Assembly: GCA_039810245.1 (NCBI GenBank)
Contig: JBDHWQ010000008.1
Coordinates: 1 to 64,000, forward strand
Length of the DNA stretch: 64,000 nt
Direction of reading: 5' to 3'
Origin: CALDSL01 sp039810245
Lineage (GTDB): Bacteria > Chloroflexota > Anaerolineae > Anaerolineales > Anaerolineaceae
In this document: piece after piece, positions 24,278-32,572 of the stretch
Layout of the letters: every line of letters starts with the position of its first letter
Position numbering within the stretch: the stretch's first letter is position 1
Made by a program: the position numbers and the translations under genes
Notes under the pieces: model-generated
The model's database searches: none
The model's input: the letters and a program-made list of their open reading frames with translations, nothing else
What the model was told of the DNA's origin: nothing

Positions 24278-26839
24278 TTACAGCAAACTGGGCGGGTCAA
24301 CCTGGATAAGCATGCCCTCGCCGGGCAGCTCAGATAGATGCGCGCGCAACAGTGCGGCGGGATCGGGGCCGCGCACCACCACCTGCCAGCGGAACTGGCC
24401 GTTCACCTTGCTAAAGAAGCACGGCACCGGGCCGATCAGGCTGGTGGCGGTGTAGTTTTCTTCCTGAATGCGCTGCTCCAGCAGCCCGGCCACTTTTTTG
24501 GCCGCTTCTTCCACCAGTACCGCATCCGCGCCGCGGAACTCCAACCGCGCCAGGCGGGTGAAGGGCGGATAGTTCATGTCGCGCCGGTAGCGCAGCTCCT
24601 GCTCATAAAAGCCGGCATAGTCATGCCCGGCGGCGGCCTGGATGGCGTAATGCTCGGGCTGGAACGTTTGCAGCACCACGCGCCCGCCCAACAGGCTGCG
24701 CCCGGCGCGCCCCGCCACCTGTGTGAGCAGTTGGAAGGTGCGCTCGCCGGCGCGGTAATCGTCCAGGTTAAGACCCACATCCGCCAGGATCACGCCCACC
24801 AGCGTCACCAGCGGCAGGTCGAGGCCCTTGGCCAGCATCTGCGTGCCCACCAGGATATCGGCCTGGTGGTTCATAAAGTGCGCCAGCAGGATATCGTGCG
24901 AGCCTTTTTCGCGCACGGTTTCGGCATCCCAGCGCAAGGTGCGCGCGCCGGGAAAGGCAGCCTGCACCTCGCTCTCCACCTTTTCCGTGCCCGTGCCATA
25001 CTGGCGGATTTGCGTGCCGCCGCAGGTGGGGCATTTCTTGGGCATCTGGCGTTTATAGCCGCAGGTATGGCAGGTGAGCGCGTTCGCGCTGTTATTCAGG
25101 TGCTGGGTCAACGGGCGGTCGCAGCGCGGGCAGCGCAGGCTGTTGCCGCATTCACGGCAGAAAACATAGGTGGACGTGCCGCGACGGTTGAGAAACAGGA
25201 TCGCCTGCTGCCCGGCGCGCAGCACTTCATCCAACGCCGCGCGCAGCGAACGGCTGAAGATCGAGCGGTTGCCCGACTTCAACTCGGTGCGCATGTCTAC
25301 CACTTCCACCGATGGCAGCCCAAAGGTGGCCGCGTCCGCTTCGGCATCGGCGGGCGCGGGGGCCAGCCCGGTGCGGCTGGTGTACGACTGCACCGCGGCG
25401 CGGTGCGCCAGGATACGCAGCGGCAGATCAAGGATCGTCCAGCCGTCGCGCCGCGCGCGGTGTACCTGGCTGACGCCCGGTGTTGCCGAGCCCAGCAGCA
25501 CCACGCTGCCGGTCTGGCGCCCGTAGGCCAGCGCGGCCTCGATGGTGGAGTAATATGGCTGGCCTTCGGTCTGATAATAGGATTCGTCATGGCACTCGTC
25601 CAGAACGATCAGGCCCAGGTTGGCCAGCGGTGAAAGCAGCGCGCTGCGCGGGCCGACGATCACCGGGAGCTGGCCGGCGCGGGCGCGCCGCCAGGTATCA
25701 TAGCGCTCGCCGGGCGAGAGGCGCGAGTGCACCAATCCCACCTGACCGGGGAAACGCGAAAGGAAACGCCGCACCGTCTGCGGGGTGAGCGCGATCTCCG
25801 GCACCAGCACGATGGCCTGTTTGCCGGCGCGCAGCGTTTCGGCCACGGCGCGCAGATAGATTTCGGTCTTACCCGAGCCAGTGACCCCGTGCAGCAGGTA
25901 GGGCGCGGGCGGCTGCCCCTGCGCTGCGGCCTGGATGCCGGCGAGCAGCTTTTCCCACGCGGCGCTTTGCCCGCTGGTGAGCGCCGGCGGGGTCTCGCTG
26001 GCCGGCTCGATCTCGCCCACCGGGTCACGCCAGATCTCGCTCTCGCCCAGCGTCACCAAGCCGGCTTGGGCCATGCGATTGAGGTCCGCGGAGTTGGCTC
26101 CGCTGGCGGCGTAAATCCACGGCAGGTTGACCGGCAGCGGTTCGCGACGCAGGAATTCGAGCACTGCCATGCGCCGCTGGTAGGCAGGTGTGTTCGCGCG
26201 ACTGATGCTGCTAAGCCTTTCGGTGAACTGGTCTGGGGCGCAAGCCAGCCGCGCGGTACGCACCATCTTGGGCCGGATGCTGGGCGAGGGTAGTACCGCG
26301 GTGCTGCGCAGCAGGCCTCGTTTCACCAGCGCCTGCGCCGAGCCTTTCCACTCAATGTGCGGGAAGGCCACATCGATCTGCCGGCCACGCAGCGGGCCGC
26401 GCTCGCTCAGTTCAGCCACCAGTTTTTGCTGGAACGGGGTGAGCGAAGCATCCGCACCGAGAGGTGGGGTGGGGTGCAGCTCGTATAGCGTATCGGCCTG
26501 CTGTGATAGGCCGGGCGGCAGCATCAGTTCCAGGCAGGCTGAGAGCGGGGCCAGCGTCTCGCGCGCCATCCATTCCGCCAGCGCCATCTGCTGCGGCGTC
26601 AGCACGGGGGAAGGGTCGAGCAGGGCTTTCACTGCGCGCACCTGCACCACCGATGCCTCGGCCATGCGCCGGACAACGATGCCCTGCACATCGCTGCGGC
26701 TGAACGGCACAACTACCAGGCAGCCCGGCGTGGCGTCGAGCAGCTCAGGCGGCAAATAATAATCGAACACACCGGAAACCCGCGGCACGTTAACGGCCAC
26801 CTGAGCGTAGGGCAAATGTTGGAGCGAGGTTGGCTGCAT
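24278..26839 (-). CDS. priA: Primosomal protein N', replication restart helicase
   Basis: The 853-residue product has the PriA N-terminal DNA-binding domain, Walker A GVTGSGKTE, a DECH box (VLDECHDESYY), eight zinc-site cysteines in the order CRECG, CPRC, CHTCG and CPTCGG, and helicase motifs V-VI through GTQMLAKGLDLP and QVAGRAGR. It reloads the replisome at collapsed forks. Length is slightly above E. coli PriA. It is convergent with the BON gene and followed upstream by the CorC-like gene with 22 bases between them. The ribosome site is weak. Confidence 0.95.
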   Translation of the reverse strand: MQPTSLQHLPYAQVAVNVPRVSGVFDYYLPPELLDATPGCLVVVPFSRSDVQGIVVRRMAEASVVQVRAVKALLDPSPVLTPQQMALAEWMARETLAPLSACLELMLPPGLSQQADTLYELHPTPPLGADASLTPFQQKLVAELSERGPLRGRQIDVAFPHIEWKGSAQALVKRGLLRSTAVLPSPSIRPKMVRTARLACAPDQFTERLSSISRANTPAYQRRMAVLEFLRREPLPVNLPWIYAASGANSADLNRMAQAGLVTLGESEIWRDPVGEIEPASETPPALTSGQSAAWEKLLAGIQAAAQGQPPAPYLLHGVTGSGKTEIYLRAVAETLRAGKQAIVLVPEIALTPQTVRRFLSRFPGQVGLVHSRLSPGERYDTWRRARAGQLPVIVGPRSALLSPLANLGLIVLDECHDESYYQTEGQPYYSTIEAALAYGRQTGSVVLLGSATPGVSQVHRARRDGWTILDLPLRILAHRAAVQSYTSRTGLAPAPADAEADAATFGLPSVEVVDMRTELKSGNRSIFSRSLRAALDEVLRAGQQAILFLNRRGTSTYVFCRECGNSLRCPRCDRPLTQHLNNSANALTCHTCGYKRQMPKKCPTCGGTQIRQYGTGTEKVESEVQAAFPGARTLRWDAETVREKGSHDILLAHFMNHQADILVGTQMLAKGLDLPLVTLVGVILADVGLNLDDYRAGERTFQLLTQVAGRAGRSLLGGRVVLQTFQPEHYAIQAAAGHDYAGFYEQELRYRRDMNYPPFTRLARLEFRGADAVLVEEAAKKVAGLLEQRIQEENYTATSLIGPVPCFFSKVNGQFRWQVVVRGPDPAALLRAHLSELPGEGMLIQVDPPSLL

Positions 26840-26861
26840 GTGAGCTTTCTACTGCCGCGGT

Positions 26862-28208
26862 CTATGACTCCGGCAGGTGGCTGAGCGCGATACGATCAAT
26901 GCGCAGGCGGTCCATGCTCTCCACGCGCAGCACCACGCGGTTTTCGGCGTCTTCTACCATGTCGCCCACCTGTGGGATACGCCCCAATTTGCCGAGGATA
27001 TACCCGGCGATGGTATCGTAATTGGGATCGGAGAGGCTGAGGCCGAAATACTGGTTGATCTCTTCGATCAACGCCAGCCCATCGATCAAGGCTGTGCCGT
27101 CGGGGCGGGCCTGAATAGCGGGAGCGGCGTCAAATGGCCCCTGCACATCGCCCACGATCTCTTCCAGCAGGTCTTCCAGCGTCGCCAGCCCGGCCGTGCC
27201 GCCAAATTCATCCAGCACGATGGCAATATGCGTGCGCCGCGCGCGGAACTGCAGCAGCAGGTCGTTGACCGAAATTGTCTCAGGCACGAACAGCGCCTCA
27301 CGCGCCAGCTCGCGCGCCGTCTGAGCGGTTGACTCGCCCGCCCCGGGGGTCATGGCCTTTTGCACGGCAAACAGAATATCGCGCAGGTGAACTACACCAA
27401 CGATGTGATCCAGGTCTTCTTCATACACGGGCAGCTTGGTCACGCTGTGCTCGGCCGCTACCTGGATCACCGCGGCCAAACCGGCCTCGGCCGGAACGGC
27501 GATAATCTCGGTGCGCGGTATGGTCACCTGACGCACCACCATCTCGCCAAAGTCAATGATGGCGGTGAGCATCTGCTGCTCTTCTTTTTCGATCATGCCG
27601 GTGACTTCCGGACCGCTGACCATCTGGCGGAATTCTTCCAGCGAGAACATCGAGCCGTGCGGGTTGGCCGGGGGAATGCCCGACAGGTTGAGGATACCGC
27701 GCGTGGCCCAATCCAAGATGCTGATAAAGCCGCGGAACACTTTGCTGAACACATCCATAATTGGCGCCGACCATACTGCGAAGCGTTCCGGCGAGCGCAG
27801 CACGGCCACTTTGGGCACCTGTTCGCCCAGCACCACGTGAAACGACGTGACGATAATCAGCGAGATGACCAGCGGCAGGGCCGGGATGACCCCCTGCAGG
27901 AAAGCGAGCTGCGCCGGCAGGGTGACTTCATGAAAATAGGGCTCGAGCGCAGCCTCGAAGGCATTTTCGCCGGCCGCGCCCAGTGCCAGGCTGACAATGG
28001 TAATGCCGAGCTGCGATGCAGCGATTAATCGGTCGCGCGCGGCCGGGTTTTCCAGCCAGCCGCGTACCAACCCGGCGGCGCGGCTGCCGGAATCCGTTTG
28101 GATGTCCAGCCGGGCGCGGCGCGCTGACACTACGGCGAACTCAACGCTGACAAAGAATGCGTTGAGGCCGATTAATACCGTGATGAGAAGGATGCTGCCC
28201 AGGCTCAT
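26862..28208 (-). CDS. CorC/HlyC (CNNM-type) membrane protein with CBS domains
   Basis: The 448-residue product has a DUF21/CNNM membrane domain with about four helices (1-190), a CBS pair (about 200-330, including TIPRTEIIAVPA and FVPETISVNDLLLQFRARR) and a C-terminal CorC_HlyC transporter-associated domain ending SHLPES. These proteins are linked to Mg2+/Co2+ or Na+-coupled Mg2+ export; the old haemolysin label is doubtful. The ATG overlaps the stop of the upstream MEMO gene by four bases, giving translational coupling between two unrelated families. Confidence 0.88.
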   Translation of the reverse strand: MSLGSILLITVLIGLNAFFVSVEFAVVSARRARLDIQTDSGSRAAGLVRGWLENPAARDRLIAASQLGITIVSLALGAAGENAFEAALEPYFHEVTLPAQLAFLQGVIPALPLVISLIIVTSFHVVLGEQVPKVAVLRSPERFAVWSAPIMDVFSKVFRGFISILDWATRGILNLSGIPPANPHGSMFSLEEFRQMVSGPEVTGMIEKEEQQMLTAIIDFGEMVVRQVTIPRTEIIAVPAEAGLAAVIQVAAEHSVTKLPVYEEDLDHIVGVVHLRDILFAVQKAMTPGAGESTAQTARELAREALFVPETISVNDLLLQFRARRTHIAIVLDEFGGTAGLATLEDLLEEIVGDVQGPFDAAPAIQARPDGTALIDGLALIEEINQYFGLSLSDPNYDTIAGYILGKLGRIPQVGDMVEDAENRVVLRVESMDRLRIDRIALSHLPES

Positions 28209-29053
28209 GCGCGTTTCAGAATGGCGGCGGCGCCATATCCAACCACCGAAGTTGTATCGCCGGTAACGTCCGCGGACGTGCTATGATCGAGCAGAACCAC
28301 CTGGTCGCCGCCCAGCGCTCGCGCGGCCCATAACACCGTGCTGACCGCGGCAGCGCCACAGGCATAGCCTTCACCCGAATGCTCGGCAGCCAGCACCCCT
28401 TCGGGCGAAAACGCGCCAATACGCGCCAACATGGCCTGGTCCAACCGTTCGGCCACCGGCTGGGGGTAAAAATGCGACAAATCAGTGCTGGCCACCAGCA
28501 GGGCATTGCGCCCGGCCAGGGCACGCGCCAGCGCGTTTCCCAGGGCTTCAGCGGCGCGGGGGTCCTGGCTGCGCACCATCAGTGGCAGCAGGCGAAAGGC
28601 GCCATCCAGCGCTACCTGCAGGAAGGGCAGCTCAATTTCCAGGGCATGCTCCTGGTCGTGTCGCACCGCAGTCAGCTCGCGTAGCCCGCTCTCGCGCAGT
28701 GCGGCGTCCACCGCGTCCACCCCAGCGCGGTCGACTTCCAATGTGCCCAGCGGCGTGGCATACGCTGCGTGCGCCGTGGTCAGCAGCGTTTCCGGGTGGA
28801 ACTGGTGCATAGGCGCGACCACTGCCACCAGGTCAATGCTGCGGCCTTGTACGGCGCGAAAGGCATGCGCGGCGGTTTTTCCCGAATAGCGGTAACCGGC
28901 GTGAGGGGTAATTACCCCCATCACGCTGCCATCCAGCGCCGGAAGCTGCGCCGCGGCCAGGTAAGTTTCGATCTCCGCGCGCAGCCGGCGCGGGTCACTG
29001 GCGTACCACGTGCCGGCGATTGGGGATGGGCGGACATCCAGATTGCTGTTCAT
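28205..29053 (-). CDS. MEMO1-family protein (AmmeMemoRadiSam system protein B)
   Basis: The 282-residue product matches the MEMO/AMMECR-associated family related to class III extradiol dioxygenases: VRPSPIAGTWYASDPRRL, VITPHAGYRYSGKTAAHAF, PMHQFH, STDLSHFYP and a Cys in GYACGAAAV. His residues at HAGY, DLSHF and the MHQFH segment are placed as in human MEMO1, which binds copper or iron. The usual radical SAM and AMMECR1 partners are not in this window. Its stop overlaps the CorC-like start. Confidence 0.88.
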   Translation of the reverse strand: MNSNLDVRPSPIAGTWYASDPRRLRAEIETYLAAAQLPALDGSVMGVITPHAGYRYSGKTAAHAFRAVQGRSIDLVAVVAPMHQFHPETLLTTAHAAYATPLGTLEVDRAGVDAVDAALRESGLRELTAVRHDQEHALEIELPFLQVALDGAFRLLPLMVRSQDPRAAEALGNALARALAGRNALLVASTDLSHFYPQPVAERLDQAMLARIGAFSPEGVLAAEHSGEGYACGAAAVSTVLWAARALGGDQVVLLDHSTSADVTGDTTSVVGYGAAAILKRA

Positions 29054-29082
29054 ATGTGTACCAGGCTTCCAGGCGAATTGGT

Positions 29083-29132
29083 CAGGCGCGCCCCCGCGCC
29101 TGGACGGCAGGAGTGCTGCACCAATTGTAGCA
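29083..29132 (-). promoter_or_regulatory. Extended -10 promoter and leader hairpin of the MEMO gene
   Basis: On the minus strand TGCTACAAT (29124-29132) is an extended -10 with no good -35. Just downstream CAGGCGCG pairs perfectly with CGCGCCTG (29083-29090 with 29095-29102) around a four-base loop. That hairpin could also end transcripts from the GNAT gene, though no T run follows it. Confidence 0.4.
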
Positions 29133-29179
29133 TGATCGCAGGTGTTATGAAATTTGGGTTACGCGAGGGAGGACTGCTG

Positions 29180-29713
29180 TTAATCTTTCTCGATAGCGTA
29201 GATCAAAGCCGGGATATCATCTCCATCCAGGCCGTCTACGCGGCGCTCGAGGGTCATGCCAATCTTCTCGGCAACGCGCGCTGAGGCGAGGTTCTCGGGG
29301 ATCACCAGGCAAATCAGGCGGGTGAGGGAAAGCTGCTCCCACGCGTAGCGCAGGATCGCCCCAGCAGCTTCGCTGGCCAATCCCTGCCCCCAATACTCCG
29401 GCGCCAGCGCGTAGGCAATCTCCACCTCTTCACGCCCTTCAATCGTCCAGGGCAGCAGCCCACAGCGGCCGATAAAGCGACCGGTTTCTTTGTGGATGGT
29501 AGCCCACAGTCCCAATTCCGGGTGACCGGGCGGACCGTTCACGTGCCAGGCCACTTCCTCGCGCGTCTCTTCCAGGCTACGCGGTGCATCGGGGATATAG
29601 CGCGTGACCTGGGGGTCACGATAAAACTCGGCATAGTATGCGACATCTTCCATTACCGGCCGGCGCAAAACCAGCCGGGGTGTCTCCAGGATCACTTGAT
29701 CATCCACGTTCAT
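29180..29713 (-). CDS. GNAT N-acetyltransferase (RimJ/RimL type)
   Basis: The 177-residue protein begins LETPRLVLRRPVMEDV, the usual opening of RimJ/RimL-like acetyltransferases, and has the acetyl-CoA loop region YWGQGLASEAAGAILRYAW and NLASARVAEKIGM. Such enzymes acetylate protein N-termini, polyamines or small molecules; the substrate here is unknown. AGGAG precedes the ATG. It is followed by a terminator-separated M23 gene upstream and the MEMO gene downstream. Confidence 0.88.
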   Translation of the reverse strand: MNVDDQVILETPRLVLRRPVMEDVAYYAEFYRDPQVTRYIPDAPRSLEETREEVAWHVNGPPGHPELGLWATIHKETGRFIGRCGLLPWTIEGREEVEIAYALAPEYWGQGLASEAAGAILRYAWEQLSLTRLICLVIPENLASARVAEKIGMTLERRVDGLDGDDIPALIYAIEKD

Positions 29714-29736
29714 TGCTACTCCTGCGGTGGAAAAAA

Positions 29737-29766
29737 CAAGGCGGCGAAAGCTGTCTCGCCGCCTTG
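29737..29766 (-). terminator. Intrinsic terminator of the second M23 gene
   Basis: CAAGGCGGCGA pairs perfectly with TCGCCGCCTTG around an eight-base loop, followed by six T residues on the minus strand. Confidence 0.9.
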
Positions 29767-29784
29767 TTGTTCGGGCTGTGAATA

Positions 29785-30993
29785 CTAATGGGGTAGGAAG
29801 TCCCAGGGGTTGGCTTTGTAGGCGTCATTGCGCATCTCAAAGTGCAGGTGCGGGCCGCTGGAGTTACCAGTGCTGCCCATGCCGGCGATGAGCTGGCCCT
29901 GCGTGACGCTGGTACCGCAGCCCACGGTGTACGAGCTGAGGTGCGCGTACAGCGTCTGCCAGCCGTTACCGTGGTCGATCACCACCACGTTGCCATAGCC
30001 CCAATCGTTCCAACCGGCGTATACCACCACGCCGCTGTCGGCCGCGTAGATAGCATTGCCCAGGTTGCCGGCGATATCCAGGCCGTAGTGATTCGTTTCG
30101 GGCGAGTAATCGAACCCGGAGAGGTAGTGCTCGATGGTGGGCCACACGTACGTGCCGCCGCCCACCAGGCCATCCATCACCTGCCCGCAGTAGCCAGGCC
30201 CCATGATCTTCGCCACTGCAGGGTCGGTGCGGCTGATGCGCGGGGCACTCCACGATACGAACTCGCGCTCGCCGCCCGGTACGATCAGCCAGGTACCCTT
30301 GGCAATATTGGGCTTTGACCAGTCGCCCAGGGCTTTGGCATCGAGGTGGTTGCCCTGAAAGTTGATGATATCTTCCGGCTTGACACCAAAGAAGGTTGCC
30401 ACGCCGTTCAGCCCGTCGCCATCACTCCACTGGTAGTACACGCCATCGACCGGCAGGATGTTAAGCACCTGCCCGGGGCGCAGCTTGTGAGGGTCATCCG
30501 CCAGGGTGTAATAGTTGCCCCACAGGATGGTTTGCGGGCGCAGGTTGAACTTTTCGGCGATGCCCATGATGGTGTCGCCGGTCTCTACAGTGTAGGTGCT
30601 GATCTCGAAGCGCGGCCGCGAGGGCAGCGTGGTGTGCATCTGCGCCAGGCGCGTGATGCCCTGGGTGAAAGCCATTTCCACCGGCGGCGCGCTGAGCGCG
30701 GGCGGGGCCACGGTGGGCGTTGGCGTGGGCGGTGCGGCAGCCATTGCCGCGCCTGCGGAACGCTGATCATCGACCGGGCCTTTTAGATAGAAGCTGCCCA
30801 TTACCCACAAAACAATAAAGATCAGGACGATGGACACCAGTCCTGTCCCAACGCGCAGGGCAATTTCCCCCAAACCCAACCGTACCAGTCGTTCCCACAT
30901 CTGACCCCAGCCGCGCGTGGCGGCCGGTTCTTTTTCATCAACTGGATCGGCATCGAGACCGGGTGGAACTTGCGATGTCGGATCGGTTAGCAT
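29785..30993 (-). CDS. LysM-M23 murein endopeptidase-like protein (copy 2)
   Basis: The 402-residue product has a longer cytoplasmic part than copy 1, one anchor (VGTGLVSIVLIFIVLWVMG), a Pro/Thr linker, a LysM-like domain (YTVETGDTIMGIAEKFNL), a second repeat and an M23 domain with NHYGLDIAGN, AHL and HLHFEMR, so both Zn motifs are intact. It shares many local strings with the protein at 22446-23534, showing they are paralogues. It has its own promoter (31015-31043) and terminator (29737-29766) and is a single-gene unit. Confidence 0.88.
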   Translation of the reverse strand: MLTDPTSQVPPGLDADPVDEKEPAATRGWGQMWERLVRLGLGEIALRVGTGLVSIVLIFIVLWVMGSFYLKGPVDDQRSAGAAMAAAPPTPTPTVAPPALSAPPVEMAFTQGITRLAQMHTTLPSRPRFEISTYTVETGDTIMGIAEKFNLRPQTILWGNYYTLADDPHKLRPGQVLNILPVDGVYYQWSDGDGLNGVATFFGVKPEDIINFQGNHLDAKALGDWSKPNIAKGTWLIVPGGEREFVSWSAPRISRTDPAVAKIMGPGYCGQVMDGLVGGGTYVWPTIEHYLSGFDYSPETNHYGLDIAGNLGNAIYAADSGVVVYAGWNDWGYGNVVVIDHGNGWQTLYAHLSSYTVGCGTSVTQGQLIAGMGSTGNSSGPHLHFEMRNDAYKANPWDFLPH

Positions 30994-31014
30994 AAAGTTT
31001 TTCCTTAGATTTTG

Positions 31015-31043
31015 ATCATAACATAAGGAAAAAAATTCTGCAA
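31015..31043 (-). promoter_or_regulatory. Promoter of the second M23 gene
   Basis: TTGCAG and TATGAT are separated by 17 bases on the minus strand, about 20 bases before the ATG at 30993 and with AAGGA between. Confidence 0.7.
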
Positions 31044-31128
31044 GCCGGGCAGATTCAAGGCGACTGCCGGCGCGAATATGTCTCCTTGCGTCTTTTTGTG
31101 CCGCGTATTTTGCGCGTCATAAAAAGAC

Positions 31129-31173
31129 GAAAAAAATGATCCCCCTTCCCGGAAGCGCAGCGTGGGAAGGGGG
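31129..31173 (-). terminator. Intrinsic terminator of the lipoprotein gene at 31207
   Basis: CCCCCTTCCC pairs perfectly with GGGAAGGGGG around a 13-base loop, followed on the minus strand by ATCATTTTTTT. Confidence 0.88.
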
Positions 31174-31206
31174 TTGAGTCTACGGTTTTATCTTTCCGGA
31201 AGGCGC

Positions 31207-32418
31207 TTAGCGCATGATGCGGGGCATGAACCAGAAGGCGCGGTCTTCGTAGGAGTCACCGTTGTTGAGCACCTTCAGCACGAACACGACCTGTTTTTCC
31301 GCCAGAGCGGTCAGGTCGATATCCACGCGCTTGATCTTTTTGTCCTGCACCTGCGGCCAGCTCCCCAGCTCCTGCAGCGGGCCGCCATCCACACTATAGA
31401 GCAGCTTGAAGGTTACGCTGCAATCATCGCTGTTATCCAGGCAGCCGATGGTGGTCAGGAAGCGGTTGCGCGCCTTGATGCCCACCGCAGGGAAAGTGCC
31501 CTGGATATAGCCGTTTTTGCCGTTGCCCGGCAGCGTGATGATGGTGGGCTCGTCTTCGCTGCGATGGCCTTCGAATACCGGGTTGTTGAGCACAAATACC
31601 GCGCCATCCGGGTTGGCTGCGCTGGGGCAGGCAATGTCACGGGTGGCCCCGTCGCTGCTCACCGCCTGCCAGGTCGCGTCACAGTAACTCTTGGCCAGGT
31701 TATAAATTTCGTTTTTCTCCGCGCCCGGGCGCACCACGTTGACGCGGATGAAGAAAGGCTTATCGCCATTTTTGCCAACGCCAAAAAGCTGGCCGGTATC
31801 GCTCTTGATCATAAACTCAGACAGGTGTCCGCCGGGCTCTTCCGGGATGGTCAGCTTGACAGAAATATAAGCCAGCTCGCCGGGGAGCGTGATCTTATCC
31901 AGGTTGGTTGCCACGGGAGCGTTCATCTGCGAGCCGCCGGTCTGCACCACGGTAAAGTCTTCCGTCCAGATGCACGAGCCTTCGTTGCGCAGCAGCCAGG
32001 TCTTGGTCACTTCTGTGCCCGAGTTGACGATTTCGCCATCCGGCACAGTAACATCGGCGATGTATAAGGCGCGGTTACAGGGCTGCGCGGTGGCGGTGGG
32101 TGGCATGGGCGTGCTGGTAGCCGGCAGTGGGGTGCCGGTAGCCGTGGGCGTTAGCGGGGTGGACGAGGGAGCCAGGGTGCTGGTCGGCTCGCGCGTGGCG
32201 TCCCCGCCAGTGGGCGGTGTAGCGCTCATAAAGGCCACCACGGTCTTGATCACCGCCTGGGTCATCATAGCGTTGGCGGTCTCCTGCACCGGGTCGCCGG
32301 CTACCCTGGCCACAGGTTGGGGCGCGCTAAGCCCTGGGAGCGCGCAGGCTCCGGCCACCAGGGCCAGGATGGCCCACAGGAAGAGCGTTGCCAGGAGCGA
32401 TGGGTGCCGTCGGTTCAT
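31207..32418 (-). CDS. NBR1-type Ig-domain lipoprotein (1)
   Basis: The 403-residue product has a signal peptide with lipobox-like VAGAC, a Thr/Pro/Ser linker (about 70-110), and a domain opening with TKTWLLRNEGSCIWTEDF, the Trp-rich pattern of the NBR1 Ig-like (FW) domain, around residues 125-230. A second C-terminal beta domain (240-403) contains four Cys that may pair. It is probably anchored at the outer face of the membrane. It shares its layout with the next gene, although the two have separate terminators. Function is unknown. Confidence 0.75.
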   Translation of the reverse strand: MNRRHPSLLATLFLWAILALVAGACALPGLSAPQPVARVAGDPVQETANAMMTQAVIKTVVAFMSATPPTGGDATREPTSTLAPSSTPLTPTATGTPLPATSTPMPPTATAQPCNRALYIADVTVPDGEIVNSGTEVTKTWLLRNEGSCIWTEDFTVVQTGGSQMNAPVATNLDKITLPGELAYISVKLTIPEEPGGHLSEFMIKSDTGQLFGVGKNGDKPFFIRVNVVRPGAEKNEIYNLAKSYCDATWQAVSSDGATRDIACPSAANPDGAVFVLNNPVFEGHRSEDEPTIITLPGNGKNGYIQGTFPAVGIKARNRFLTTIGCLDNSDDCSVTFKLLYSVDGGPLQELGSWPQVQDKKIKRVDIDLTALAEKQVVFVLKVLNNGDSYEDRAFWFMPRIMR

Positions 32419-32451
32419 ACTTCCTCCACGATGTTCGCCGCGTTTTTTGTT

Positions 32452-32457
32452 ATTATA
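32452..32457 (-). promoter_or_regulatory. -10 element of the lipoprotein gene at 31207
   Basis: A consensus TATAAT lies on the minus strand 33 bases before the ATG, with GGAGGAAGT as ribosome site. No clear -35 was found. Confidence 0.45.
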
Positions 32458-32512
32458 CGTGTTTCGATGCCAGAAAAACCGACTTGCCCGGCACCTAACA
32501 AAAGAGAAAAGC

Positions 32513-32548
32513 CAATAAAAAGGCTGCCCGGATATTTCCGGGCAGCCT
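32513..32548 (-). terminator. Intrinsic terminator of the lipoprotein gene at 32573
   Basis: AGGCTGCCCGGA pairs perfectly with TCCGGGCAGCCT around a four-base loop, followed by a T-rich run on the minus strand. Confidence 0.92.
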
Positions 32549-32572
32549 GTGGGAGATCCGAACTACGGTGGG

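Noticed and set aside
24338..25633. A 431-residue open frame on the plus strand
   Set aside because: It is antisense to priA, without motifs.
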